A stretch of DNA of 64,000 nucleotides from Streptomyces lydicus (GCF_001729485.1 NZ_CP017157.1:8060001-8124000), one strand, 5' to 3'; positions 15,594-24,381 are shown, counted from the stretch's first letter. Numbers and translations: made by a program. Notes: generated by a model not told the origin, from the sequence alone.

Positions 15594-15859
15594 CGATGCT
15601 CCCGTAGCACCGTGAGACGACGTTTGTACTCGTCCTCGTCGATCTCCCCGCGTGCGAATCGTTCCGCGAGCAGACCCTCCGCCCGCCCGGCACTCCATCC
15701 GCTCTCGCCGGACGCGGTCGGGCCGCTCTGCCTGCTGCGGCCGGCGCCGGTGAGGTAGTGGGTGAGGGCGATGATTCCGGCGATCAACAGTCCCCAGAAC
15801 AGAATCATGATCACGGCCATGAGGACCCATCCACCCGAGCCCCAGCCGCCGTACCACAT
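15590..15859 (-). CDS. SHOCT-domain small membrane protein
   Basis: An 89-aa protein with one membrane helix (VLMAVIMILFWGLLIAGIIA) and a C-terminal SHOCT motif (ERFARGEIDEDEYKRRLTVL). ATG 15859 (or the GTG just before it) has GGAGAAGG about 10 bases upstream; the frame reaching 16009 lacks such support. SHOCT domains are short oligomerisation modules. It is translationally coupled to the cupredoxin gene and may help to assemble or position it. Confidence 0.8.
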   Translation of the reverse strand: MWYGGWGSGGWVLMAVIMILFWGLLIAGIIALTHYLTGAGRSRQSGPTASGESGWSAGRAEGLLAERFARGEIDEDEYKRRLTVLREHR

Positions 15860-16204
15860 CACACCGAACACCTTCTCCGGCTGGTCAACCGTCCACAATC
15901 CCAGGATCGCGCGGTGCGGCACCGCTGTCTCGCCGGGACTGGGCGGCCCATGTGAACGCGGCGAGCACGTGCGGCGCCCACCTCCCGACGGCCGGTGAAG
16001 CCCGTTCACATGCGTGCCGGTTCCGCACCGGAGTCGGTGAACTCAATTGTCCAACAACCATCCAGGGATGCCGGCAGCAAACTGCGCATCCCGCAACCAG
16101 CCAATTCGACCGCAAACTTCTTATTGCAGGCATCGGTTGACCATCTGCCCGTCCATGCAGTGAAGTCCAAACTCCGGGCCGTTGTAGAGTCCCCTTATAT
16201 CCGA

Positions 16205-16218
16205 GTGACACATGTCAC
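16205..16218. promoter_or_regulatory. Inverted repeat GTGACA-CA-TGTCAC
   Basis: A 6-bp inverted repeat with a 2-bp spacer, 33 bp upstream of the secreted-protein start at 16251. The rest of the 390-bp divergent gap (15860-16250) is AT-richer than its surroundings, with TTATAT near 16195, but I see no gene there. This is a candidate operator only. Confidence 0.4.
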
Positions 16219-16250
16219 CGGAGCAGTGCGACTAATGGGGGGGCTCAAGC

Positions 16251-16625
16251 GTGCGCAAGCGATTCAGAGGAGTACTGGCCGCCGGTATGGCGGTGGCCGC
16301 CACCATCGGCGGGATCGGTCAGGCGACGGCCGCGGGGGACACCTACGTCGCGTCTTATTTCGACAAAACCTGCCTCCGGGCCGAAGTCTCCTTCAAGAGC
16401 GATGGCGAGATCTGGACGATCTCCGACAAATGCGAGGACGGTCACGCCGTAGCCGTGCAGACCAAGTCGCCTTACAGCTGGACCAACTATTACCGAGGCG
16501 GTTGGGCCAACCAGAGCAAGACCATCGACAGCTCCTACCCGGAGGGCACAAAGGTCACCTTCCGGGCCTGCGCGGAGTTCGGCCAGACCTTGCGCTGTGG
16601 TGAGTGGGCTACCGCCATCGCGTGA
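16251..16625 (+). CDS. Small secreted protein, unknown family
   Basis: A 124-aa precursor with a Sec signal peptide (RKRFRGVLAAGMAVAATIGG, cleavage after ATA). The mature domain of about 95 residues has four cysteines (KTCLRAEV, DKCEDG, RACAEF, LRCGEW), enough for two disulfides, and an aromatic-rich centre (SYSWTNYYRGGW-like). GTG 16251 follows a G-rich stretch. Codon third positions are less GC-rich than in most neighbours, which hints at transfer or rapid evolution. It resembles the decayed reading frame at 16772-17014. The function is unknown. Confidence 0.72.
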   Translation: MRKRFRGVLAAGMAVAATIGGIGQATAAGDTYVASYFDKTCLRAEVSFKSDGEIWTISDKCEDGHAVAVQTKSPYSWTNYYRGGWANQSKTIDSSYPEGTKVTFRACAEFGQTLRCGEWATAIA

Positions 16626-16645
16626 CCGGCCTCTCTCGCCGTGTG

Positions 16646-16670
16646 CTGCACTCCGCTCACCGGAGTGCAG
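16646..16670 (+). terminator. Stem-loop after the secreted-protein gene
   Basis: CTGCACTCCG at 16646-16655 pairs perfectly with 16661-16670 across CTCAC. It starts 20 bp after the stop codon at 16625. Confidence 0.65.
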
Positions 16671-16741
16671 CCCCAGAGCCTCTCTCCACCCCGGCTCCAC
16701 ACGCTCGCTTCGCGGTGCCTCAGGCTTCGTTCAGGTCATGC

Positions 16742-16759
16742 GGGAATTCGGCAATTCCC
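16742..16759 (+). terminator. Second stem-loop with short T-run
   Basis: GGGAATT-CGGC-AATTCCC is a perfect 7-bp stem followed by TTTC. It sits immediately before the decayed frame at 16772 and may be a second terminator or a relic of the promoter region of that gene. Confidence 0.4.
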
Positions 16760-16771
16760 TTTCGAGCCCGG

Positions 16772-17014
16772 GCGGAGTTTGACGCCAAGAGCGAGAAGCT
16801 TCTGGTCCGGAACGAAGTGGACTTCAAGGTGAACTCCGTACTGTCCTGGAAGAACAGCTCCGGGAAAATCCACACCGCATTGAACAAGTGGGTCGCTGCT
16901 GGCGGCGCTCAGTCCTGGAAGTTTTCGCTGCCCGACGGCGCTGAGATCGCGCTCGCCGTAGGCGACAACGACGCCAAGGCGGGGCAAGCAGGCATGACCA
17001 CTCTCCGCGCCTGA
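16772..17014 (+). pseudogene. 5'-truncated paralogue of the secreted-protein gene
   Basis: An open frame of about 80 codons ending in a normal TGA. It has no start codon with a ribosome site and no signal peptide; upstream in the same frame the sequence is not protein-like. Its content (FKVNSVLSWKNSSGKIHTAL, then SWKFSLPDGAEIALAVGDND) parallels the Trp/Gly-rich centre and the S-x-PEGT-x-V-x-x-R block of the 16251 protein but lacks its cysteines. The best reading is the C-terminal remnant of a related secreted protein. A short active ORF starting at an internal GTG cannot be excluded. Confidence 0.5.
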
Positions 17015-17108
17015 ACCCAGCCACTACCTCACGGCACGGGAGCGGCGCAGACAGAAGGAAAGAAGCGGCCCCCGACCGGGAGTTCCCAGGTCAGGGGCCG
17101 TATGTCCG

Positions 17109-17195
17109 CGGAGGCTGTGGGATTTGAACCCACGGTGACGTTGCCGCCACGACAGTTTTCAAGACTGTTCCCTTAGGCCGCTCGGGCAAGCCTCC
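17109..17195 (-). tRNA. tRNA-Ser (UGA anticodon)
   Basis: An 87-nt cloverleaf with a long variable arm, as expected for a serine tRNA. The acceptor stem is GGAGGCT/AGCCTCC with discriminator G. The anticodon stem-loop is ACAGT-CTTGAAA-ACTGT, giving anticodon UGA. The T-arm is GTGGG-TTCAAAT-CCCAC. The CCA end is not encoded. Confidence 0.97.
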
Positions 17196-17245
17196 CCGCG
17201 GCACCGGCGCGGTGGGCGCGGGTGTCGCGGGATCAGACTAGCGCG

Positions 17246-18766
17246 TCACTTGTCGCCCGTGCGCTGGCCCAGGGTGACTTTGGCGGTGTGCTCCTTGCCG
17301 CCGCGCTTGTAGGTCAGGGTGACCTCGTCGCCGGGCTTGTGCTGCCAGATCTCGCTGATCAGGGTGGGGCCGCTGTCGATGACGGTGTTGTCGAGCTTGG
17401 TGATGGTGTCGCCGGGCTTGAGGCCCGCCTTGTCGGCCGGGCCGTTCGGGGTGACCGCTTCGGAGCCGTTGTTGCCGCTCTGGGCGATGGTGGCGCCGTC
17501 GCCGGACTCCCGCATGCCGACCTGGACGCCGATCTGCGGGTAGACCGGCTTGCCGGTCTTGATCAGGTCCTGGGCCACCCGCTTGGCCTGGTCGATGGGG
17601 ATGGCGAAGCCCAGGCCGATGCTGCCGGACTGGCCGGACTCGCCGCCCAGGCCGCCGCCGTTGCCGGCCGACTGGATGGCGGAGTTGATGCCGATGACGT
17701 TGCCGCCGGCGTCCATCAGCGGGCCGCCGGAGTTACCGGGGTTTATCGACGCGTCCGTCTGCAGGGCGCTCATGTACGAGGCGCTGCTGCCGCCGCCGTC
17801 GCTGGAGGCCACCGGGCGGTCCTTGGCGCTGATGATGCCGGTGGTGACCGTGCCGGAGAGGCCGAAGGGCGCGCCGATCGCGATCGTGGCGTCGCCGACC
17901 TGGACGTTGGAGGACTTCCCCAGCGGGAGGGGGTTGAGGGTGGCGCCGGAGGCGTTCTTGAGCTTGATCACGGCGACGTCGTAGCCCTGGGCGTGGCCGA
18001 CGACCTCGGCGTCGTACTTCTTGCCGTTGGAGAACGTCGCGGTGAGCTTGCCCCCGTCGGCCGCGCTGGCGACGACGTGGTTGTTGGTGAGGATGTGGCC
18101 CTGTTTGTCGTAGATGAAGCCGGTGCCCGTGCCGCCCTCACCGGTGGCGCCCTGCGCCTCGATGGTGACGACGCTGGGCAGCGCCTTCTGCGCTATCCCC
18201 GAGACCGAGGTGGGCTTGCGGTTGAGCGCACCGGCATCGCCGGTCGCGGAGACCGTCGTCGAGGCGCTGTCGTCGCGGCCCGCGGCCCAGAAGCCGATGC
18301 CGCCGCCGACCCCGCCGGCGACCAGCGCGGCCACCAGGACCGCGGCGATCAGCCCGCCGTTGCGCCGCTTGGGGGCGGACGGGTCGGGCGCCGCCCAAGG
18401 GTTGCCGCCACCGCCGTACGGGGGCTGGCCCCAGCCGCCGGGGGTGGAACCGTGGCCGGCTGCGGTGTACGCCGGGATCCGGGCGGTCTGCTCGGCGCCG
18501 GGCACGGGGGCCGGGCCGTCGGCCGGGTGGCCGGGCTGCTGCGGGTACCCGGCGGCCGGCGGCATGGCGCCGGGCTGCCCGCCGTGCGGCGCGGCGGCCG
18601 ACGGGGCGAAGTCCGGCGGCGGGGGCGCCGCCGGCGGCATGCCGGGCGCGGGCGGGGTGTGCGGAGCCTGGGCGCCGGAGGCGGACGCGGGGGCGCTGTC
18701 CGGCTTCGGCCCGGTCGGCGGCTCGGCCTCCGACGGGACGGCGGCTCCCTCGTTCTCGGTGCTCAC
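17246..18766 (-). CDS. HtrA/DegP-like S1C serine protease with PDZ domain
   Basis: A 506-aa protein. A Pro/Ala/Gly-rich cytoplasmic N-terminus (about 125 residues) precedes a single membrane helix (GGLIAAVLVAALVAGGVGGG). The extracytoplasmic trypsin-like domain has His in TNNHVVAS, Asp in GYDVAVIKL and Ser in NPGNSGGPLM, and the C-terminal PDZ domain follows (GPADKAGLKPGDTITKLDN). It probably degrades or refolds damaged envelope proteins. GTG 18766 follows GAGGAGAG. It is monocistronic, adjacent to tRNA-Ser. Confidence 0.93.
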   Translation of the reverse strand: MSTENEGAAVPSEAEPPTGPKPDSAPASASGAQAPHTPPAPGMPPAAPPPPDFAPSAAAPHGGQPGAMPPAAGYPQQPGHPADGPAPVPGAEQTARIPAYTAAGHGSTPGGWGQPPYGGGGNPWAAPDPSAPKRRNGGLIAAVLVAALVAGGVGGGIGFWAAGRDDSASTTVSATGDAGALNRKPTSVSGIAQKALPSVVTIEAQGATGEGGTGTGFIYDKQGHILTNNHVVASAADGGKLTATFSNGKKYDAEVVGHAQGYDVAVIKLKNASGATLNPLPLGKSSNVQVGDATIAIGAPFGLSGTVTTGIISAKDRPVASSDGGGSSASYMSALQTDASINPGNSGGPLMDAGGNVIGINSAIQSAGNGGGLGGESGQSGSIGLGFAIPIDQAKRVAQDLIKTGKPVYPQIGVQVGMRESGDGATIAQSGNNGSEAVTPNGPADKAGLKPGDTITKLDNTVIDSGPTLISEIWQHKPGDEVTLTYKRGGKEHTAKVTLGQRTGDK

Positions 18767-19269
18767 AGCTCTCTCCTCAGCTTCACGCGGGCCTTACGGT
18801 CCGTACGGGTCCGATGGCTCGTACGGGTCTTGCGGGCGGTACGGGTCGTGCGGGGCCCGCGGCGCCTCGCCGCGGGCTTCACCGGCCCCTACCCCGAAAC
18901 CCAGGATTCAGGATCCGGGCGATTCGGGCGAGTCCCGGTCCGCCGGTCCGGGCCGGGCCGGCGGTCTGCGAGACCCGGCCCGCGTGCCGGCCGGCGATCC
19001 GCCGGCCCGTACACGGGCGAGTCTCCGTCCCAAGCCTTTCCCACCACGCGTCAGAGCGCCGTAAGCCGAGGCTGTGACTGTGCCCTCATCCTTTATCCCG
19101 GACAATTCCGGCGCATCCCTTGTTCCGCATCCGGTGCATCCGTCCTTTCGCGTCCGGGGTCTCCGGTTCCGCTTCCGGTACGTCGCCCGCCCGGCGTCCG
19201 GCGCGTTCCCCGTTGGGAGCGCGGGATACACACCGGCGGCGCGGCGGCGGTGGATGGCACGATAACGCG

Positions 19270-20118
19270 GTGACCTATGCACGCCCCGCCCAGGACGCCC
19301 GTCCGGGCCGTCCCGCCATTTCCGTCGTGGCCCACCGAGGCGCTTCCGAGGAGGCCCCGGAACACACCCTGGCCGCTTATCGCAGAGCGATCGAGGACGG
19401 TGCGGACGCGCTGGAGTGCGATGTCCGGCTGACCGCGGACGGCCATCTGGTGTGCGTCCACGACCGGCGGGTGAACCGCACCTCCAACGGGCGCGGTGCG
19501 GTCTCCGCCCTTGAGCTCGCCGATCTCGCCACGCTCGACTTCGGCTCGTGGAAGGACGAGGCGGCCTACGGGGACGAGGCTCCGGACCGGCAGCACGAGG
19601 ACCCGGAGCGGACGTCCGTCCTGACGCTGGAGCGGCTGCTGGAGCTGGTCGCGGACGCCGACCGGCGGGTCGAGCTGGCCATCGAGACCAAGCATCCGAC
19701 GCGCTGGGCCGGACAGGTGGAGGAGCGGCTGGTCGAACTGCTGGGCCGGTTCGGGCACACGGAACCGGCCGTGCACGCCGACCAGATCTCGCCGGTCCGG
19801 GTCATGAGCTTCTCGGCGCGCTCGCTGCACCGGATCCGGACCGCGGCGCCCGGCATCCCGGTCGTCTACCTCATGCAGTTCCTCACCCCCCGGTACCGCG
19901 ACGGCCGGCTGCCGGACGGTGTCGGTATCGCGGGCCCCGGTATACGGATCCTCCGCTCGCACCCCGATTACGTCGCCAAGGCCCACCGCGCGGGCCACCA
20001 GGTCCACGTCTGGACGGTCAATGACGCCGCCGATGTCGAGCTGTGCCAGGAATTGGGCGTGGATGCGGTTATTACAAATCGCCCGAAACAGGTGCGAATG
20101 CAACTGGGCCTTGGCTAA
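19270..20118 (+). CDS. Glycerophosphodiester phosphodiesterase
   Basis: A 282-aa TIM-barrel GDPD protein. VVAHRGASEEAPEHTLAAYR carries the metal and catalytic residues (HRG, and E/N-T). ALECDVRLTADGHLVCVHDR supplies the E-x-D metal site and catalytic His. The C-terminal VHVWTVNDAADVELCQELGV is the conserved VxxWTVN motif. It cleaves glycerophosphodiesters to glycerol-3-phosphate and an alcohol. There is no signal peptide with the chosen GTG 19270, so it is cytoplasmic. Confidence 0.93.
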   Translation: MTYARPAQDARPGRPAISVVAHRGASEEAPEHTLAAYRRAIEDGADALECDVRLTADGHLVCVHDRRVNRTSNGRGAVSALELADLATLDFGSWKDEAAYGDEAPDRQHEDPERTSVLTLERLLELVADADRRVELAIETKHPTRWAGQVEERLVELLGRFGHTEPAVHADQISPVRVMSFSARSLHRIRTAAPGIPVVYLMQFLTPRYRDGRLPDGVGIAGPGIRILRSHPDYVAKAHRAGHQVHVWTVNDAADVELCQELGVDAVITNRPKQVRMQLGLG

Positions 20119-20258
20119 AGCCCATCACAGGGTGTGCACCGGCGCATTCGGCTCGTATTCGATCGTGTTCAATGCGTCACTGAGTGCTGCTTGGCCGGTT
20201 TCCGGTCCAGTCCATTGGGGCATTCATCCCGTGGCGTGGGGCAAAGGAGGTCTCGGGG

Positions 20259-20846
20259 GTGGCGTTGGTGGTGGCACAAGAGGTGCCGACGTCGTCGATC
20301 ATGGCCGTACCTCATGGCCCAGCGGGTGTGGGCATGGCCAGGCGACGCATGCGAGAAGAGCTGTTGGCAAGTGGAGTTCAGGACAGCGTCGTCGATGACG
20401 CGGTTCTTATCCTTTCGGAGCTGTTGAGCAATTCCTGTCGGCATGCGCGTCCGATATACGACAACGGGTCGTACGGTTCCGCGCGCGCCGCGTCGAAGGA
20501 CCCGTCGTGCGAGGCCGGACCGGCATCCGTCCGGGCGTCCTGGCGCATCGACGCACAGGGACGGCTGACCGTCGCGGTCACGGACGGCGGTGGCCCGACC
20601 CGGCCCCTTCCGGCCACTCCGTCGGTCACCGCCCACGGCGGCCGCGGACTGGCGATCATCCGGTCGCTCGCCAAGGACTGGGGCGTGCGTGACACCGTCG
20701 CCGGCGAGGTGACGGTCTGGGCGGTCCTCTCCCTGCAGGGCGCCTTCGCTACGCGCGTGGACCTGAAGCCGGACCTACCGGCCTCGCTCGCGCCCGGCGG
20801 ATGGCCGCTGGGGCCGGCCTTCGCGGACCTCGAGGACCTGGCCTAG
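20259..20846 (+). CDS. RsbW-like ATP-binding (anti-sigma/HATPase) protein
   Basis: A 195-aa GHKL ATPase domain without a dimerisation region. The N-box is LILSELLSNSCRHAR, G1 is AVTDGGGPTRP and G2 is GGRGLAIIRSLAKDWGVR. Such single-domain proteins act as serine kinases/anti-sigma factors or their relatives. GTG 20259 is chosen because AAAGGAGG lies 8 bases upstream. It follows the GDPD gene by 140 bp. No sigma factor or antagonist is adjacent, so the partner is unknown. Confidence 0.85.
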   Translation: MALVVAQEVPTSSIMAVPHGPAGVGMARRRMREELLASGVQDSVVDDAVLILSELLSNSCRHARPIYDNGSYGSARAASKDPSCEAGPASVRASWRIDAQGRLTVAVTDGGGPTRPLPATPSVTAHGGRGLAIIRSLAKDWGVRDTVAGEVTVWAVLSLQGAFATRVDLKPDLPASLAPGGWPLGPAFADLEDLA

Positions 20847-21033
20847 CGCGCACACCCGGAAGCGGCCCGTGGCGCGCGGGCACCGCCCGTCCGGGGCGGG
20901 TTGGCCCGGCGCGCGGGCGGGGCGGCGCGGGACACGGCGGTATCCACAGGCGGACACGGCCTCGTACGCGATCCTCTAGGCTCGCGCCGAAACGCGTCCG
21001 TACGCCGAGGATCGACCAGGAGACACCGCCGTT

Positions 21034-22002
21034 ATGGCCAAGAAGCGCCGCCCCCAGCCCCAGTCCGCAGCACCGCAGTTCACGGGCGGTGAGGTGCCGG
21101 TCGTCGGCGCTCGTGAGCCCTGCCCTTGCGGGTCGGGCCGCCGGTACAAGGCGTGTCACGGGCGGCGCGCGGCGCACGCCGCCACCGAGCTGGTGCAGCG
21201 CCCCTTCGAGGGACTGCCCGGTGAGTGCGACTGGGTGGCGCTGCGGGAGCTGGTTCCGGCGGCCACCGCCGAGTTGACCCTCAAGGGCGGGCTGCCCGAG
21301 GGCGTGCCGTCCGTGACGCTCGCGACCGTCCTCCCGATGGCGTGGCCCGCGCTGCGCCGCGAGAACGGCGCGGTGCTGCTCGGCCTGCAGAACGACACCG
21401 CCACCGGCGACCTCAGCCGCGACCTCGCCGACACCCTGCAGCGCGCCCTGGCCACGGAACCGGGCAACCCGGTCGCCGCCGAGCGGCCCGCCGCCGACGG
21501 CCCCCGGCTGCAGGACCTGCTCGACACGGACGCCCCTTTCGAGCCGACCGTGCACACCGGATTCGAGTTCTGGGTGGAGAACGCCGAGAACGCCACCGGT
21601 GAGGTCGCCGCTTCCCTGGAGCGGGCCAACGCGGCCGCCGTCCCCACCGCGCGGATCCCCGGTCTGGAGGGCGCCTACTGGTGCGAGGCCCCGGAGAAGA
21701 ACCACCTGCGCTGGGTGACCGCCCACCCCGAGGAGAAGCTGCTGGACGCGCTCGCCCGGCTGCACGCGGCGGGCACCTCCTCGCTCGGCGAAGACACCCG
21801 TCTGGTGGGCTCGTTCCGCGCCCACGGATTGGTCGTTCCGGTCTGGGACCTGCCCTCGTCGATGGGGGCCGAGGACGTCGCCAAGCCGGCCGCGGCGTTC
21901 GCCGAGCGGCTGGCCGAGGCCCTGGCCGCCACCACCCCGCTGACCCCCGAGGAGCGCCGGGCCCGCGGCGGGCTCACCAACCGTCAGATCACCCTGAGCT
22001 GA
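21034..22002 (+). CDS. DUF5926 family protein with SEC-C motif
   Basis: A 322-aa protein. After a basic start (MAKKRRPQPQ) comes a SEC-C zinc-binding motif (EPCPCGSGRRYKACHGR, residues about 30-46), as in the C-terminus of SecA. The rest is an acidic domain that appears restricted to actinobacteria. SEC-C motifs usually mediate contact with ribosomal, secretion or nucleic-acid complexes. ATG 21034 follows AGGAGA. The function is unknown. Confidence 0.85.
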   Translation: MAKKRRPQPQSAAPQFTGGEVPVVGAREPCPCGSGRRYKACHGRRAAHAATELVQRPFEGLPGECDWVALRELVPAATAELTLKGGLPEGVPSVTLATVLPMAWPALRRENGAVLLGLQNDTATGDLSRDLADTLQRALATEPGNPVAAERPAADGPRLQDLLDTDAPFEPTVHTGFEFWVENAENATGEVAASLERANAAAVPTARIPGLEGAYWCEAPEKNHLRWVTAHPEEKLLDALARLHAAGTSSLGEDTRLVGSFRAHGLVVPVWDLPSSMGAEDVAKPAAAFAERLAEALAATTPLTPEERRARGGLTNRQITLS

Positions 22003-22113
22003 CGAGGACGGCGGCCGCGCGGGCCGCCCCGTACGCCTCGGCGGCGCTCGCGTGACACCGGTCACACGTGCGCACCTGCCGGTAAACGGGCGTCCGGAAA
22101 TCCACGATCGAAT

Positions 22114-22188
22114 TTGCTCACAGCAGATCTCTTGTTACGGTTCTAGAAGCCCGGTCGCTGGTGCATCCCCCGTCGCCAGCGACCGGGC
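22114..22188 (+). other. Promoter-like hexamers next to a strong hairpin (sRNA or terminator)
   Basis: TTGCTC (22114) and TACGGT (22136) are spaced by 16 bp. They are followed directly by a 13-bp perfect stem, GCCCGGTCGCTGG (22149-22161) with 22176-22188, enclosing a 14-nt loop. The hairpin lies between convergent genes and could simply terminate both. The promoter-like element just before it would give a transcript of roughly 45 nt. Confidence 0.4.
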
Positions 22189-22248
22189 GCTTCCATGCCC
22201 GGAACCGGATACTCCGGTAGGCCCCGCGAGGCCCGGCCCCGCGCACCG

Positions 22249-22872
22249 TCAGCGGTCCGAACCACTGGCGCCCGGCGCCGAGTTGCTGCCGGCACGCAGC
22301 AGCAGCCGCTCCCCCGCCGCATCGGCGATCTCCGCCACCGCACCGTACGCCGCCCTCCCGCCGCGCGCCGTCCGCCCGGTCGGCGTCTCGCACACGCCCG
22401 GTACGTCGGCCGCCGCCACCTCACAGTTCACCTGGACGCTCGTGCCGCCCGGCCGCAGCAGGGTCAGTACGGCGCGCAGCGGCGTGCCGGTGAGGTTGCG
22501 GTAGTACGTCCGCGCCCAGGTCCGCCCGCGCTCGACGAGCACACAGGTCTGGGCCTCGACACCCCGCGCGGAGCCCAGTTCGGGGCCGCAGCGGGTGGTG
22601 CGCCCGGAGGGGGACGGCAGGCCGGCCCCGGCGGGCGAGCCGGCGAAGTGGCCGGCCCGGACGGTGCCGCCCCGGCCGCTGGAGCGGCGGTTTTCGGACG
22701 TGCCCCGCGCGCCGTCCGGCACTCCGTACGCGGTACCGGGGGCCGCGGTGGGCGGCGCCGGCGTCCGTGCCGGGCCGGCCATCGCGGCGCCCAGCGGAAC
22801 GGCGACGGCGAGCACGGCCACGGCGGCGAGCCCGGTCATGCGGAGTTTTTGCGCGCGCTGCACGAGCCCCAC
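22249..22872 (-). CDS. Secreted protein of unknown function
   Basis: A 207-aa protein with a Sec signal peptide (RAQKLR n-region, AAVAVLAVAVPLGAAMAG core). The mature domain carries four cysteines (TTRCGPEL, AQTCVLVERG, QVNCEVAA, GVCETP), with a beta-rich pattern (TWARTYYRNLTGTPLRAVL, then GGTSVQVN). The start is uncertain: GTG 22872 or 22863, neither with a clear ribosome site. It is convergent with the DUF5926 gene. No family is recognised. Confidence 0.65.
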   Translation of the reverse strand: MGLVQRAQKLRMTGLAAVAVLAVAVPLGAAMAGPARTPAPPTAAPGTAYGVPDGARGTSENRRSSGRGGTVRAGHFAGSPAGAGLPSPSGRTTRCGPELGSARGVEAQTCVLVERGRTWARTYYRNLTGTPLRAVLTLLRPGGTSVQVNCEVAAADVPGVCETPTGRTARGGRAAYGAVAEIADAAGERLLLRAGSNSAPGASGSDR

Positions 22873-23001
22873 CTGCGATTGAGATGCCGCCGACGGCGGC
22901 TTGACGGTGGGCCGAACCTATCTGCCGACGCGGGGGCCGCCGGCCGCCCGGACACCCGTTTCCCGTAGTGGACCGGGCCGCTCACACCCGGACGGGTGAA
23001 C

Positions 23002-23712
23002 TCAGTAGGCGAGCTTGCTGCCACCGTCCGGAGTGCTGGTGCTGGCCGTCACCAGGGCGTCGACGATCGTGGCCACCTTCGGCAGCCAGGGCGCGCCCGG
23101 ACCGGAGGCCGGCGGCCGCTCCCAGCGCACCCGGCCGGCACCGATCTGGGACGGCGGCAGGACGAGGTAGCCGCCCTCGCCGTGGAAGCGCAGGGAGCTG
23201 GGCACCCAGTCCTGCGAGTGCAGCAGCTCGCCCAACTCCGGTAGCCCGTAAGGGGATACGAGCAGGGACCAGCGGGTGGGGGTGGCCACCACCGGGCCGA
23301 GGCGGACACCGAGGTGGTCCAGCGCCGCCAGGGCGCGGGCGCCGGCGACGGCGGGCAGGCTCACCGCGCAGGGCGCGCGGCCGCCGGTGGCCAGCACGAC
23401 CGGGGCGTCCGGGCGATTGGTCCACCACCAACGGACCATCCGGGCATCGGTGGTGGCCGCCAGCACACCCGGGTCGAAGGGGTGCGCGCCGGGCACCACA
23501 CAATCGGGGTCGGGACAACTGCACCGGGGGGCGGGCCGTTCGCCGAGGCCGAGCCGGGCGCCGGCCGGCTGCCGGCCGGCGGTCCGCAGACCCACACCGG
23601 GGAGGACGGGCCACTGCCACTCGGTGGCGCAGCGGAGCGCCGCACCGAGCAGCGCCGACCTTCCGCCGCGCCGGAACAGGAGCTTGCGTCGCCTTCCGAG
23701 GATCTCGCGCAT
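23002..23712 (-). CDS. Prim-Pol domain-like protein, probably catalytically inactive
   Basis: A 236-aa protein. The N-terminus MREILGRRRKLLFRRGGRSA leads into the Prim-Pol-like ALRCATEWQWPVLPGVGLR and the Cys-rich CSCPDPDCVVPGAHPFD loop shared with actinobacterial primase/polymerase proteins. The DxD metal site and the GGxH motif present in the 8425-9366 protein are not found here: at the equivalent places I read VVATPTRWSLLV and FHGEGGYLVLPP. It is therefore probably a structural or regulatory relative. ATG 23712 has AAAGGAA upstream; ATG 23754 is an alternative. It is divergent from the PP2C phosphatase gene. Confidence 0.75.
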   Translation of the reverse strand: MREILGRRRKLLFRRGGRSALLGAALRCATEWQWPVLPGVGLRTAGRQPAGARLGLGERPAPRCSCPDPDCVVPGAHPFDPGVLAATTDARMVRWWWTNRPDAPVVLATGGRAPCAVSLPAVAGARALAALDHLGVRLGPVVATPTRWSLLVSPYGLPELGELLHSQDWVPSSLRFHGEGGYLVLPPSQIGAGRVRWERPPASGPGAPWLPKVATIVDALVTASTSTPDGGSKLAY

Positions 23713-24210
23713 GAGCGCTCGTTCCTTTCCGTAAACGCCGAGGGCTTCGTCCATCGCACTACAGGGCACTGCTTGCGGTCCACCGTCGTTCGCGCCGCGC
23801 CGCTTCGTGCCGGGGTGTGGCGTGTGGTGCGGCGCGCTCGGGCGACCGGGATCGGTCGTGCTTCGATCACGCCACGTGGATCTCTGGTCACCGCGTGTAC
23901 AAGGCAGCGCATCACGCCGTACGCCGAGCGTGGAACATGGCGGGGGGTGGCGCGCGCATGGCGCTTGCGCTTCCGTGGTGCAGTCCCCGCCACTTGGGGG
24001 TCCGTCGCGGTTTTCGTCGTATGAGACGCCGGTGCCCGCCGGAGAGTTCCGGTGCGGCCCCAACTGGCCCCGCACCTTTCCGATTACGTACCCGCCACTG
24101 TGGTGATGACGCGCTGTCGATCGCCGCCAGTCGACCTCAAATTGACGCTCGGGGGGCTGTTTTCAGGCCAATCTACAGACCTCGTTGACACCACAAACCC
24201 CATGGGGACA

Positions 24211-24381
24211 ATGCTGGACATCGCATCACCGGTGCGTGTACATGTGGAGGCATTGATAGCGGAGCAGCATGACATGGGGGTTTGCGATGCTATTGAGGAA
24301 ATTGAGCGGCCAAACGTACCGCACAACATCACTCAACGAAATGTCACACTCCCTACCAAACTCCTTTCTGACCTGGGCTGA
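24211..24381 (+). CDS. Possible small protein in an AT-rich leader
   Basis: A 56-codon frame (MLDIASPVRVHVEALIAEQH, then DMGVCDAIEEIERPN and further residues) with GGGG just before ATG 24211 and stop at 24381, 28 bp before the PP2C start. Third positions are only about half G/C, unlike every other gene here, so it may be chance or acquired sequence. Perfect TTGACA (24185-24190) with GACAAT 16 bp later lies just upstream. The rest of the 23713-24408 gap shows no other convincing gene. Confidence 0.3.
   Translation: MLDIASPVRVHVEALIAEQHDMGVCDAIEEIERPNVPHNITQRNVTLPTKLLSDLG

Noticed and set aside
17222..19273. Very long plus-strand open frame opposite the HtrA-like gene
   Set aside because: Antisense of a clear HtrA protease. 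Long antisense frames are expected at this GC content; composition is Ala/Gly/Arg/Asp-rich without domains.
23713..24201. Additional genes in the divergent gap before the phosphatase
   Set aside because: Frames present (for example 23817-24188) are Arg/Ala/Cys-rich without ribosome sites or natural codon bias.
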